NCBI RefSeq assembly: GCF_030272615.1
Contig: NC_081414.1
Span: 769,434,153-769,498,152 of the forward strand
From: Cryptomeria japonica
Taxonomy: Eukaryota; Streptophyta; Pinopsida; Cupressales; Cupressaceae
Direction of reading: 5' to 3'
DNA length: 64,000 bases
The notes below the pieces were generated by a model that saw only the letters and a list, made by a program, of their open reading frames with translations, ran no database searches and was not told the origin of the DNA. Positions 1-10,489 of the stretch are shown piece after piece (positions within the stretch are counted from its first letter, which is position 1; each line of letters begins with the position of its first letter). Made by a program: the position numbers and the translations under genes.

Positions 1-70
1 CTTCAATTAGATGAAGAACTTCCTATCGCTGGAGCACTACTTTGTCCTGCCAATGAAGCATCATTCTGTC

Positions 71-1159
71 CTACCATGAAGCATTGGTTGGTTCTACCGG
101 TGGAGAAGTATTCCCAATATTTAGATCAGCTTTTCTAATCCATTGTTTTGAGAATTCTTGCTTAACCTCTTCAACTTTTTCTTTACCTTTAAAGCTAGCA
201 CTTTTGTTGTCTACCAGTGTTCCTTTACTTCCACAAAATTTATCAATATGCCCAATCTTGTTACATGCATAACAAGTTACATTATTCTTCTGAATAGCTT
301 TCCCATAACCTATGTTGGTTTGTGTTCTGCATTGATTTGATAAATATCCAAATCTTCCACAAACATAACATCTCTCATTCATTCTGCAATTTTCAGAGTT
401 GTGACCAACTTTGTTGTATTTTGAACATTGGCCCGTGGGTGTGTTGATATTCTGATAATTCCTAGATCTACATTCATTTTCTCTATGACCATACTTATTA
501 TAGTTAAAGAATTTTCCATTGAATTTATAAGCATTAGGTTGTCTTACTGGTTTGCTGTGATCTTGAGTATTTGTAGTACTGGAGCTTTCACAAACTTCAA
601 AGCCAATTCCAGAAGTGTCACCTTTAGGTTTTTGATTCTTCGGCAAGGTACCAAGTTCCTCTGAGCTTTTCTTGAATTTTTCTTTGTGTTGATTTGCAGT
701 TTCTAGTTCTCTTTCCAAGATTTCTTTTTGTCTCATCAGTTCATTTGAGTCATTCTAAGTATGCATCAGATCTGTCTTCAACATGTCATTTTCATAGCTA
801 AGTCTTGTGTTCTCATTTGTTGCATCACTTAGTCTTCTAGTCAATTCTTCTTCATTCTTCTTCCTGTCCTCAATCTCTTTGCAAAATCTCATAGTCATAT
901 CCTGCATTTCATTTTTTGTTGTCATGATCTCTTGTTTCAACTTGCTTATCATATCATTAAGTGATTCCTTTTCATCATTGTCATTTTGCATTTTTTCACA
1001 AAGTTCTCTTCTCTTATTTCTTGCAACAGTAAGATTTTCTTGAAGTGCCTGAATGATATCCTGAACTGCTCTTAAATCATCTTCTAGTTTGATATTTTTC
1101 AATTTTTCTACATCATAGTCTGTAAGAGCTCCTTCTAGTTGCTTCATCAGATTTTCCAT
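71..1159 (-). pseudogene. gag: Gag-like protein relic: coiled coil plus four CCHC-type zinc knuckles
   Basis: One minus-strand frame runs from the ATG at 1157-1159 (MENLMKQ...) to a stop at 71, interrupted only by a TAG at 755-757. The first 130 or so residues are heptad-rich and charged, so coiled coil is likely. The C-terminal third holds four knuckle-like units. Only the last, CYACNKIGHIDKFC, is a full CX2CX4HX4C. One has Tyr for the second Cys (CSKYNKVGHNSENC), one has Tyr for His (CYVCGRFGYLSNQC), and the first is degenerate. Retroelement Gag proteins of this type bind and package element RNA. An alternative start in or near the primer site is less likely, because the ATG sits 58 bp inside it. 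No protease motif follows before the window edge. Confidence 0.8.
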
Positions 1160-1216
1160 CTTTACCAGTGTCAAGATCTTCCTCAAGCTATTAGGCTTTT
1201 GAAAATAAAGGACCAA

Positions 1217-1228
1217 GCTCTGATACCA
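1217..1228 (-). promoter_or_regulatory. Primer-binding site (initiator Met tRNA)
   Basis: The minus strand reads TGGTATCAGAGC two bases downstream of the LTR end. This is complementary to the 3' end of plant initiator Met tRNA and fixes the element's orientation as minus. Confidence 0.93.
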
Positions 1229-1230
1229 AT

Positions 1231-2050
1231 TGTTAGGGGTCCCACAAATACTGAGAGGGGGGGTGAATCGGTATCTAACCGGTGATTAGAATTTCTTAAC
1301 TTAAAACATCCAGAACATAATATAATAGTGTACCGGTATGCAAGAAATAATGCTATAAATAGAATCAAGAACATCCACATGAAAGTACACCATAACACAA
1401 GATTTTTAATGAGGAAACCCGGTGTGGGAAAAACTTTAGTGGGATTTGTGACCCACAATATTCACTCACTGGCCAATAAGAGAATATTACTTACAATAGG
1501 GGCCTGCACATGCAGGAAGGCCAACTACCTAGAGCTCACTACTTAATGGGAAGTCACACTGACTTACAAATAAGGATTATACAAATCCAATAACTTGTAC
1601 TGCTTTACAATAGCATCTTCAATGCCAGATTCAGTACCGGTTCCTGCTCTGTTCTTTACATATACCTCTTGACCTATATTTCGCACATTAGGTCTGCCTA
1701 ATATTTTTCTTTATGCTTCTACATCACTCTTACAAAATACCTACAATGATCTCCTTTATATATAAGAGTCATTTTACAATTTTCCAAGTCGGCTTACAAT
1801 AATAAACAAAATATTACATAACAAAAATCCTGTCGGCCTATGTGTTGGTATACCTCTTTTCTTCTGTGTTGGTGTCGGTGTCCTAATGTGCCGGTGTATT
1901 GTGTCATCTGCTAATGCTGGTGCACTATCTTGTCGGTGTAATGCTTTTCCGGTATAATGTCTTGCTGATGCCATAGGATTGCAAGGTTGCCATCAATGAC
2001 AAAACCTTCAATCACATACAATGTCTCATTGGAGTGTGCATATGCCAACA
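1231..2050 (-). repeat. 5' LTR of the left-edge element (820 bp)
   Basis: On the minus strand it starts TGTTGGCATATGCAC and ends in a C-run followed by GACCCCTAACA. The start matches the solo LTR at 40993 (TGTTGG..., then TTTGTCATTGATG), and the end matches it too (CCTAACA). The U5-like motif, a TTTTTCCC block and GGGTTTCC block followed by ATCTTGTGTTATGG, reads on the minus strand at about 1450-1370. Same LTR lineage as B and the solo LTR. Confidence 0.85.
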
Positions 2051-2055
2051 CTAGA

Positions 2056-3640
2056 AGTAGAGGAATTGTAGAACCAATTCTAAAATGGGAGGTGATCTTA
2101 GAAGAGAGGAACCTGATAATATTTCCAGATGGTGGGAGATGCCTAAGGTATGGACAAAGGTGGAGAAGGGTTTCATGATGCATTTCATGGAAAAACTAGT
2201 GGATTATGACAAAAGAAGAGTTAACCTAGCGGTAACCAGAGTGACTGAAAACTGGGAAAATGTCTCCTTTAAAATTCAAGCTGGATGCGGACCTCATCTC
2301 TACGGTCATAGGTATGCCCCATTCTGGTCTCAATTTCTTTAGGGACCTGAAAGTGTCCAATAATATTGTTAAACTCTTTCCGTGTAAAGATAAGGAGAGA
2401 GTGAAATTAGGCAAAGCATCTGGGGGTATTATGATGTGTCTAATATTAAAAAAAATTAGGGTTGTGTGCTTAATGCCATTATGAAGTATATCACAGTGGA
2501 GGGTCATTTCACTAGGGTCCATACCTATCACTTTATGCTTCTGAATCACTTTAGGCATGAGAAGAGGATTTCTCTTCCCTATTACCTTTTCAAGTCTTTG
2601 TCGCGGTCATTGAACAAGCACAATAAGAACCCCTCTTCTCCTGTGCTCCATTATGGTCTTATTTTGCTCATTTATGAGCATTGTGAGATTTTGGCAATTC
2701 AAGAAAACAAAAGGCTGTCGGTGTCGCTGGGGAAAGGAAAGAGGAAAATTGAGGAATTTGGGCCCAGTAAGGATGAGTTGAAATAGAGTAAAAAGGTTAA
2801 AAAAGCCACTGTGGAGAAAATTCAAGAGGACATGGATAAACAAAAGGATGCGGAGGTTGATTCTAAGGATATTGGAAAAGAAGGAAGTGAGATGGAGACT
2901 GATGAGTCTGACAGAGAGGAGAGCTAGAAAGAAGAGGAAGTGGGGGAAGAGGAAGAAGGAGCAAAGGATGTTTCTGATCAGAACAACCCTACCCACAGCG
3001 TGAGTACTGGTAATTTTAACATCCGGCCTATGGAGGAGAAGGACAACTAGATTAATAAGGAGGAAAGGGATATTGAAACTGAGAAGAACAAGGATAAGGA
3101 GGATATGAGTAGGGACAAGGATAAAGCTAGAGATGAGATTATTCTGGATAAGCTCAAGAACTAGTCTGAGGCTCGCCTGGGTTTTGATAGGTGGGTATAT
3201 GAAAGAATTAATAAACTGGAAAAAATAGCTAAGCAATTGGAAAAGAAGGGAAAGAAAGACGAAAGTAACCAAGAGAAATGGAAAAGATGGAAGCTCAAAT
3301 CAGTAAGTTGGAGGAAGGAAAGACAACCATGATGAACTTCTTGATTATGATTCAAGATATCCTCAACTCTATGACCAGGAATATGGAGGAAATTGCTAAA
3401 TACCTTGATGGCTCTAGCACTTCCAAACCTGTTGTGGACCTTGATGTTGATGATGATGCTATTGAGGTTGGGAACGTGGATAGTGCTCCTAGAGGTACGA
3501 CCAAAGGACTAGGGCGAGTATGAAAAAAGCGGCCTTGGCCTCATCCAAGGAAATCCCAATGCTTAGGGATAATATCAAAGAAATGCAAGGGATTAGCATA
3601 AAATTGGCTAATGCCCTTAAAAACATTAAGTAATTTGTCT
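2056..3640 (+). pseudogene. Decayed ORF2-class protein (unrecognised globular domain plus acidic coiled-coil tail)
   Basis: Coding-like sequence can be followed through at least two frameshifts (about 2256 and in the A-run near 2450) and several stops. The N-terminal part contains an LDADLISTVIGMPHSG segment. Next comes a helical stretch including YYLFKSLSRSLNKHNKN and LHYGLILLIYEH. After about 2790 it turns into a highly charged E/K/D-rich coiled-coil region ending near 3632. Layout and pattern (hydrophobic-I-x2-h-x-G near the start, a Leu/Tyr-rich helix before the charged tail) resemble the second ORFs of elements A and F, but identity is too low to be sure by eye. The left-edge LTR adjoins its 5' end. 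The region after 3640 is T-rich and looks like a 3' untranslated end. I cannot assign a function. Confidence 0.5.
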
Positions 3641-4385
3641 TTTTTTTGTTTTGGTTGGATGTTGCTAGTTTTGTTGGGCTTTTGTGCTGGCTTTTGCCTA
3701 GTACTTTGCTGGTTTTTTTGCAGAATGTCTTGTCTTGTTTCTTAATGCTTTTATCTTTTAAGGATCTTTTGTAAAGGGTTTCGAGGTCCTATCAAAACCT
3801 GTTTTTCCCGTAATCAAAAACTTTAAAAACCTTAAAATACTTTCATTAAAATCTAAGGTATGAAGTAATGAAGTAATTAGAAGTAAGATTGAATAACTCA
3901 GAGAACAAGTATAACTAATAGAACTAAAGTTACATGATAGAAAAAATGATGTGCAATATTAGGGACAATGTGCATGCCCTATATGAACATAATATAATAT
4001 ATGATAATTAGGGAATTATAGATTTTGACATTATATGAAATTATACATTAGGGTGTAGAGAACTTACTTAAATTATGACACATGTTAGAAAATGATGATG
4101 GAACTCTTAAGTCATTTTATACACAATCTCTCTCTCTCTCTCTCTCTTTATATATTTAACTTTGAAAAGTTTTATTTTATGTAGTTTGAGAATATGTGTA
4201 CATGTTTAAATTGTACCTTAATTATTATCAAATATATATTTAATGTTTAGTATTTAAATTTGTGTTGTAGATATGTAAATAAGTTATGTAGTTACTAATA
4301 TCTAGTTCTTAAAAATGTATAGAGTAAATTGCATACTTTTTACATGTGGGTACATGTACACTCACATAATTTGTAACTTTATGAC
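3641..4385. other. AT-rich sequence without recognisable genes; CT microsatellite
   Basis: A T/G-rich stretch (3641-3810) is followed by AT-rich unique-looking DNA. A (CT)n tract lies at about 4129-4147. I see no open frame of note on either strand. Confidence 0.6.
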
Positions 4386-5023
4386 ACCTCTAGTTGGTTG
4401 ATCAGGCTCCACCTACAACACCTACACCTCAGGATGCAACTCTTAAGTATGATATCATTTTCTTTATATTGATTAGGAGATTCATAGTTTGAGAGCCATA
4501 CTAGATGACCCCCATATTGATGGAATGTATAAGGATACATACTAGACTACTTTTAGGGGAATAGAGATCCTTAGAGATCGCCTAGGTTAGCACACTTCAT
4601 ATTCCCCTTAAATTGTAGATTCTATTTTTAGGGAGTTGAGGGAACAGGTCTTGAGTGATGTTTCCTTGGATGAGGTCCAGTGCCACATCCTCAGGGAAAT
4701 TATCAAATGAGATATGTTTCCTTTTTATCAGGACAAGGCAAAGGTGAGAGTATACTAGGTGACATGGTGCACAGATCCAATATTGGCTCACATCATATAC
4801 CCTCAATTCCTTGATGCACATAGTCGTTATCCTAATAATGACCAAATTCCATTATATTTTTATAAGTAGGTGTATGTTGAGGCCCATTTGGACCTAAAGG
4901 TCAACTACCTTGACCAAGCTACCTATTGTGGATAGGGATGTAAAAAATTTGCAAATTGCGAGTTGTAACATAGAGTTGATCGATAGGTCCCAGCATACAA
5001 ACATTTGGTTGGTCATAGGTTTT
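4386..5023 (+). pseudogene. Unrecognised coding-like relic, left of element E
   Basis: The plus strand keeps coding character across several stops, for example a stretch reading SLDEVQCHILREI and later YPQFLDAHSRYPNNDQIPL. It stops abruptly at the left LTR of element E. Similar degenerate coding sequence resumes on the other side of E at 23347. I do not recognise the family. It may be a DNA-transposon protein or a dead host gene. Confidence 0.35.
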
Positions 5024-6945
5024 TGTTGTCACAAAACTTTGTACCCTTGTTGAACACTAGTGCTCAAAAACCTTGTCAAACATGGAAACAACCTCCAAGT
5101 GTGGGACCTTGTGCATGTGAGGTTGAGTCTCTAGAGAAGGTCAACTTCCTTATCAATCAGGGTAAGGTGTTGGACCAACCCAACACTTATAAAACCTATT
5201 CTAATGATTTAAGGGGAAAAGGGGAGAAGGAATGATGAAAGGGAAATATGAGGTGATGCACCTAGATTGAAATTTGATCCTCCCTACCCATAGCTACATA
5301 ATACATCAATGAAAACTACCCTGGGCTATACACAATTTTCTATCCTAATTAGCTCCCTAATAATATGCAAAGGTTAGAATCCTGCAAGATGAAGAGAGGA
5401 ATTAAAGCAATTCATAGACGACGTCTACATGGGTATTAACACAATCACATAAGCTAAGAATCAGAAAAGAATGCATTCAAATAAGAGGTAATATGCATTA
5501 CACTAAACATTTAAACTGAAAGAGAGGCAAGATAGACAATTTTATTGATATAAAGGTAAGGAAAAGTTTATAGTTGCAAAAAAGTATGAATTTTCTATAA
5601 GAGAAACAAGGGGAGAACCCTTAGAAAGAGTTACAAAACTATATTTATAGATCAAGCATAACTCAGATAGAACACTGGTTTTAGAAACCCTAACCAACTA
5701 GGGTTAGGTTACAAAAAAGAGAGAATCAGATCAAATGAATTGATTTGATGTTTGTGTGCCCTCAAGATATTTTCCAAACTGAGAAAGAGTAGAAATCCCT
5801 AAAAATAAGGAAGCTCCTACATTGGGGTGGCATATGAACGACTTCTATCAGATCCATAAGTCTTTTGTCCACTATAAATGAGTGTGGGCAACCAAAAGAA
5901 ACATTTGCAGAAGCATGGCAAAGTAATGGTAGTTCTCCCTTGGCCTTTTGAAATTGGTTAGAGTAGATTGGATTTGATTTGGTTATCCAATGGGGTCAGA
6001 AATTGATTTTCAACCCATTAAGCTGGCAACCACCCTCGAACACCTATTTGAATTTCAATGACCATCCCTAGTCTAAATTCGGGCCACTAGGTCCTATTTA
6101 TTGTATGTAGATGGATGAAAAAGATCATGCCACAAAGGCCAAGCCCATCAACCAAAAATAAGTCCTATCATTGTTTCATAGCCAAAGATAACCCTTTTTC
6201 TTTAATTGTTGTGAAACTGCAAAAACATTCTATCTATTAGCAACATTTATCGCTATATTGTAGGGGTCAAGTGGTGGTTAACCATAACCACTGCAAACCC
6301 GTGATATCCATATTCACTCCCTTCCTTGGTAGTCACTGCAACATTGCAAGTGAAGGAAACTGCCAAGGTCTAACCATTGTGATATAGCGGTGAACCCTTC
6401 CTCTGGGCCCCATCATTGCCATTTCAAATGGGGGCTCAAAACTTCTTTTCGAACAAGTGTGAAAATGAGGGAAAGCATTAGCGGTCATCGCCAAATTGCA
6501 AAAAGGGGCCCCACCATGAGCTCCAACCTCTGCAAAACTGTGAAAAGGAAACACGGTAATCATCATATCATGAAGGGAACCAAAATGCAAGTCTCAAGTG
6601 CTAAAATATAGAGATAAACAATATAATCTTCTAGCCACACCACCTATCACCTTATTGCGTGAAAGTGGAAAAGTGGAAGCAAGGAACAAAAGTGGAAAGT
6701 TCTCAACTGTGTGATAAGTGGGAGGATCCCACAAATCAATAGACTTAAGTGAAAATTATTGCCTCAATCGGTCAATGTCAAGAAAGATTGAGGCTTTAAA
6801 GAAGGTCAAAAAAATTACTAAGGAAAAATTTCCTTCAAGGTTTAGGGTTTTAGACCTTGTGGTAAACACATAGGATCTTAGCCATTTGATGATTTTCTCA
6901 AATTGGTTATTTGCATGACTAAGGTTGACACAAAAATGATCAACA
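5024..6945 (-). repeat. 3' LTR of element E (1922 bp)
   Basis: Direct repeat of 21410-23346, with conserved blocks such as CTTGTTGAACACTAGTGCTC near the left end and AAGGTTGACACAAAAATG near the right end. On the minus strand it runs from TGTTGATCATT to ACAACA. By eye the two copies differ at roughly one position in ten, with small indels. Confidence 0.87.
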
Positions 6946-7169
6946 TTTTTGGTGACATAGAGGGGATGGCGATCCTACTTGGCACAAGACCAGAACCTTG
7001 GGAGATCCATTGGGCACACAGTTAGGACTGAAAAAAAAAGAAGATAAACCTCTGCCCCTACAACCTACAAAAGATCAAAACTTTTTCATTCTCTAAAAGA
7101 ATGATCTGTGCTAGTGCACTTTTTGGAAAGCTAGAAACTATCTAATATTTACATGGGCTAAAAATTATC

Positions 7170-7292
7170 TCAAGCACAAGCCTTGAGGTGGATGTCATTG
7201 ACAGCAATGGGAAGGGCTTCACCATCAAGCCTAGATAGGTGAAAAGAATTGTCTTCCTTATAGTTGTTAATAACATATGGGCCACTCTGAAT
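7170..7292 (-). pseudogene. Integrase C-terminal end of element E, cut off by element A
   Basis: Reading leftward from 7292 the frame gives SGPYVINNYKEDNSFHLSRL and continues open to a TGA at 7170-7172. This is the GPY module at the C terminus of many Ty3/gypsy integrases. The rest of the integrase lies on the far side of element A and ends at 15352 with RHSKFDAI. The two halves meet in frame once one 5-bp target copy is discounted. The stop here is the natural end of the polyprotein, with 224 bp to the 3' LTR. Confidence 0.85.
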
Positions 7293-8506
7293 TGTTACTA
7301 CTTACTAAGATTGCCATTAGTCTTATGCTGAAAGTTATTCTATATATTCTAGTCGGTTACTTCTACCAAATCTTTCAGTCGGTAAGCACAGAACAGTCGG
7401 TAAGCACAGTGCAGTCGGTTATAGAAGAAAGTAGTCTCACAGTGTAGTATACACCGAACACTCTACCGAGTAACACTCTATGTCTACCGAGCAGCAAGAA
7501 TGATATACCGAGTGAAATGTGTTACCAGATTCACTGAACCTGGACATATAGGGAAAATGTGTTACAAAGATCGAGGAATAAGTAACCATTATCACATTGG
7601 AAATTGCAATTAAAGATTGTGTATGATTTTGAGGTCATGTAACCAATGAAATATTTTGCATGGTTATTCATTCGAGAAATCATGTTTGTAAGATCGAAGC
7701 ATGGACTAGATCACTGACATAAGAGATCTATTTATACAGCATGAATTCGGGATTAGATATATGTGCAAGTATATATGTGCATGTGTGTGTGAAGCAAGAC
7801 ATATACAAAAGGGAAAACCATGAGATATCATAGAGTGTTATGACTGTTACAGTTGACAGAGAAACACAGAGGTCACCAAGAAGGATTTCAAAGAACAGTC
7901 AAGGAATAGATTAAACAGAAGGGTTTACCGAGTTAATATATGGATTACCGAGATATGCTATAAGCAAGGTAATATCATTTTGAGCACATAGAATCTGCTA
8001 TAACATTTTAGATGTGAAGTTGCAGATAATTTGTAAAGATTTGATTGTAATATTTTGAGTTGTAAGAAAAACTTCTAACAAGGTAAAAGACTCTAACTAA
8101 GTCTATAAATTGTAAAGCCTCTCACCAGATGCAGCATTTAGAATAAGTGTTGTAAAATCCTTTAGCAAGGTAGATTTAATAGATCTTGATACTCCTAACA
8201 GGGTAAGCTATCAGAAATAGCTAAACATGTAGCTCTAACCGAGCAACCTTTATTATTGCAGTAGTGAAGTTGTGGGTGCCATCCCCACCGCAGTTTTTCT
8301 CTCTAACCAAGAGTTTTTACGTAACCAAAATATATGTGTTATGGAGTGAACCATGTATGATTGTTATTTATTTGTTTTAGCATTATATTATGTTACTGCA
8401 CTATTCAATTTATGCTTAACAGTAAAGTTATTGTTGAAGAAAAGTTTTGAAGTACTGATTCACCCCTCCCCTCTCAGTACATTAGCTTTCCATATTGCGC
8501 CTAAAA
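7293..8506 (+). repeat. 5' LTR of element A (1214 bp)
   Basis: Starts TGTTACTACTTACTAAG. The outer terminal CA has become AA (CCTAAAA against CCTAACA in the 3' copy). It carries a short tandem repeat of AGTCGGTAAGCACAG at about 7376-7420, reduced to one unit in the other LTR. It also has a series of small inverted-repeat units of the CCTAACAGG type (8066-8250) and the U5-like CCCCACCGCAGTTTTTCTC motif. Confidence 0.93.
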
Positions 8507-8508
8507 AT

Positions 8509-8520
8509 TGGTATCAGAGC
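8509..8520 (+). promoter_or_regulatory. Primer-binding site (initiator Met tRNA)
   Basis: TGGTATCAGAGC lies two bases after the 5' LTR end, the same spacing as in the left-edge element, LTR B and element F. Confidence 0.95.
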
Positions 8521-9921
8521 TTCAATCTTGGAAAAGGGTTTAACTGCCTAAAGAGAAAGATCTTATCAATAGAAGGCTATAAACAATCTTGGAGAATTCT
8601 ATATCTACAAGAAGAGTTGGATCATGCTAATCAAGTGATTGCAAACATGCAAAGACAAATGCAAAAGTCTCTGAAAGTTAGAAGAAGGTTCTTTGATGAT
8701 TTGCAGGACTCTCAAGAGCTGGTGGAACAAATTAAGACATCATTTGAGAATAGTATGTCTAAAGAGACTGAAGAAATGATTGAAGTGTTGAAAGAAAAGA
8801 ACAAAGCACTAACTGATCAGCTAAAAGCAATGAAAACAAAACATGAGCATTTTAGCGCACAGATGACCAAAAATCTTGATGCATTGAGGATAGCCAAGGA
8901 TAAAGTAAGAGATCTACAAAGAGAGAAACAATAACTTAAAGCATTAGTATTTGAAAAGAATGATGAAATCTTAAGATTGACTGGGATTCAACAAAATCTG
9001 TCAGATCAACTAGGTTATGCACATAATGAAGCAAATCTGAAAGATGATGAGAATCAAGCATTGAAACTTGAAGTATCAAGGTTGACCGATGAACTTGAAA
9101 TAGAGAAGAAATCCAAAGAAACACTAAAGAAGAGTTATGAAGCATCAAAGATGTTGGATGAGCAACTGAATACAAGAAGACCCAAAAAAGATGCAAGACT
9201 CGGTTACAAAGGAAAAGACTCTACCGAGAAGGGAATTCATACTACTGAGAGAGGAGAATCATCAAAGCAAGCTGGAATCAAGAAGAACATCAAAAGAAAG
9301 AAGCCTATTTGCAACTACTATGGAAATCAAGGTCATACTGCCAACATGTGCCAAATCAGAAAAGGTAAGAAACCGAATGTCACTAAGTCCAACGATTATT
9401 TTTACAATTGCAATAAATATGGTCACACATTTAACCAATGTAGGACAAAGTCTGCTAGCAATTATAAGAAGGCAAAATTCAAAGGGTTTTGTAAAAACTG
9501 TAATAGATATGGACATAGTACAGAGAAGTGTTGGTTTAAGCAAAAGAACTATATGTGGTCTACACACCGAGCAAATACTGGAAGCTACCGAACTCACAGA
9601 GAACTTAACTAACCATATGTTGCAGTACCATGGGATTACAATACAAGGATATGGTGTGAATGTTGTGGAAGATATGGACATATAAGTGCCAACTGCTTTA
9701 TAAGGTTTGGAATGAACAACCGAAGATCATGGAGAAATCCTGGTATGGCATGTTTTCATTGTCACAAAGTTGGACACTTGGCTGGAGATTGCAGAGATCA
9801 ACCTAGAGGAGACACTGAAGAAATAAAAGGCAAATTACAGATGATTTGGAAAAAGAAGGAAATTGTGTCAAATGAAGAAAGCACCTTACCTACCGAGTTA
9901 GGTGCACCTATTCCAAATTAA
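8521..9921 (+). pseudogene. gag: Gag-like protein of element A: long coiled coil, five zinc-knuckle units
   Basis: A single frame runs from the primer site to the TAA ending at 9921, with nonsense codons at 8932-8934 and 9610-9612 and no frameshift. The first in-frame ATG after the primer site is at 8647; an earlier start may have been lost. Roughly the first 230 codons are heptad-rich. The C-terminal half has five knuckle units. Three are intact CX2CX4HX4C (CKNCNRYGHSTEKC, CECCGRYGHISANC, CFHCHKVGHLAGDC), one has Tyr at the second Cys (CNYYGNQGHTANMC) and one is degenerate. The last knuckle follows a PGMAC context and the protein ends soon after a QMIWKKK motif. Both are shared with element F. 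The role inferred from the family is RNA binding and particle assembly. Confidence 0.85.
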
Positions 9922-10489
9922 TCGGTAAAGGTATGAAGGGACTGCACTCTCTCAAAGGTCAAATCTTAACAGTTCCTACTTTATTATGTACTTAAGTCAA
10001 AATCTGCATAGTTAAAGATGTATTAGTAAGTTTGAAATTCTATCAAAGTCTTTTGAAAGCACTATAAAGGAAACTTGTCAAGTCAGTAACTACAGGAAGC
10101 CTGTCTAGTCGGTAAATGAAGGAAATCTGGCTACTCAGTTAAAGTGGAAAATGGAGAGTAAATTGGTTTAGTGGAACCGAGTGCATTTAATGTTTTAACC
10201 TAACCTGCACGGAGCCTGATAAGGTATATTGTGTACTTAAAGCATTTACGCGGCCATTTTTCACTTACCAAGTTTTCAAGAGAGCAAAGCAAAGTGATTC
10301 CAAGGTGATCAAACCTCCTCCGAAGTGAAATTCAAGGTATTTACATCAATCTCAACGCATTGTTAAGCTGGTTTACCGATCATATCTATTGAAGATTTAT
10401 GTTTCATATTTGTTAAGAGGAAAAGTGTTTGTCATTTGAAAGTTTTCAAACCCTAAGGATCTTTTGATAATTTCTATTTGAAATCTACA
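9922..10489 (+). promoter_or_regulatory. Spacer between gag and ORF2 with conserved TATA-like block
   Basis: No ORF is present. The stretch 10181-10290 contains GTGCATTTAA, then GGAGC, then TACTTAAAG (10234-10242), then a TTTTTCACTTACC block (10257-10269). The same series in the same order is found before ORF2 in element F (43716-43795), with TATTTAAAA as the AT-rich core. I infer an internal promoter or leader for ORF2. This is pattern-based only. Confidence 0.45.

Larger units (their letters stand above)
1..2050 (-). mobile_element. Partial LTR retrotransposon (left-edge element, Sirevirus-like, pol not seen)
   Basis: This is the 5' end of a minus-strand element that runs off the left edge of the window. 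Reading leftward it has an LTR (2050 to 1231), a 2-bp gap, a Met-tRNA primer site, and a coiled-coil plus zinc-knuckle gag relic. LTR ends are TG...CA, and the inner end carries the C-run typical of this group. The base run next to the outer LTR end is CTAGA (2051-2055), which should be the target duplication, but the partner copy lies outside the window. Whether pol exists further left cannot be seen. Confidence 0.85.

Noticed and set aside
1217-1228. Possible tRNA gene from the GCTCTGATACCA match
   Set aside because: Only the primer-site complement is present. No cloverleaf or A/B boxes.
8353-8508. Extension of the A gag frame upstream into the LTR (same frame start at 15198 in the 3' LTR)
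   Set aside because: The ATG lies in the LTR and the frame crosses the primer site. The same start in the 3' LTR leads nowhere.
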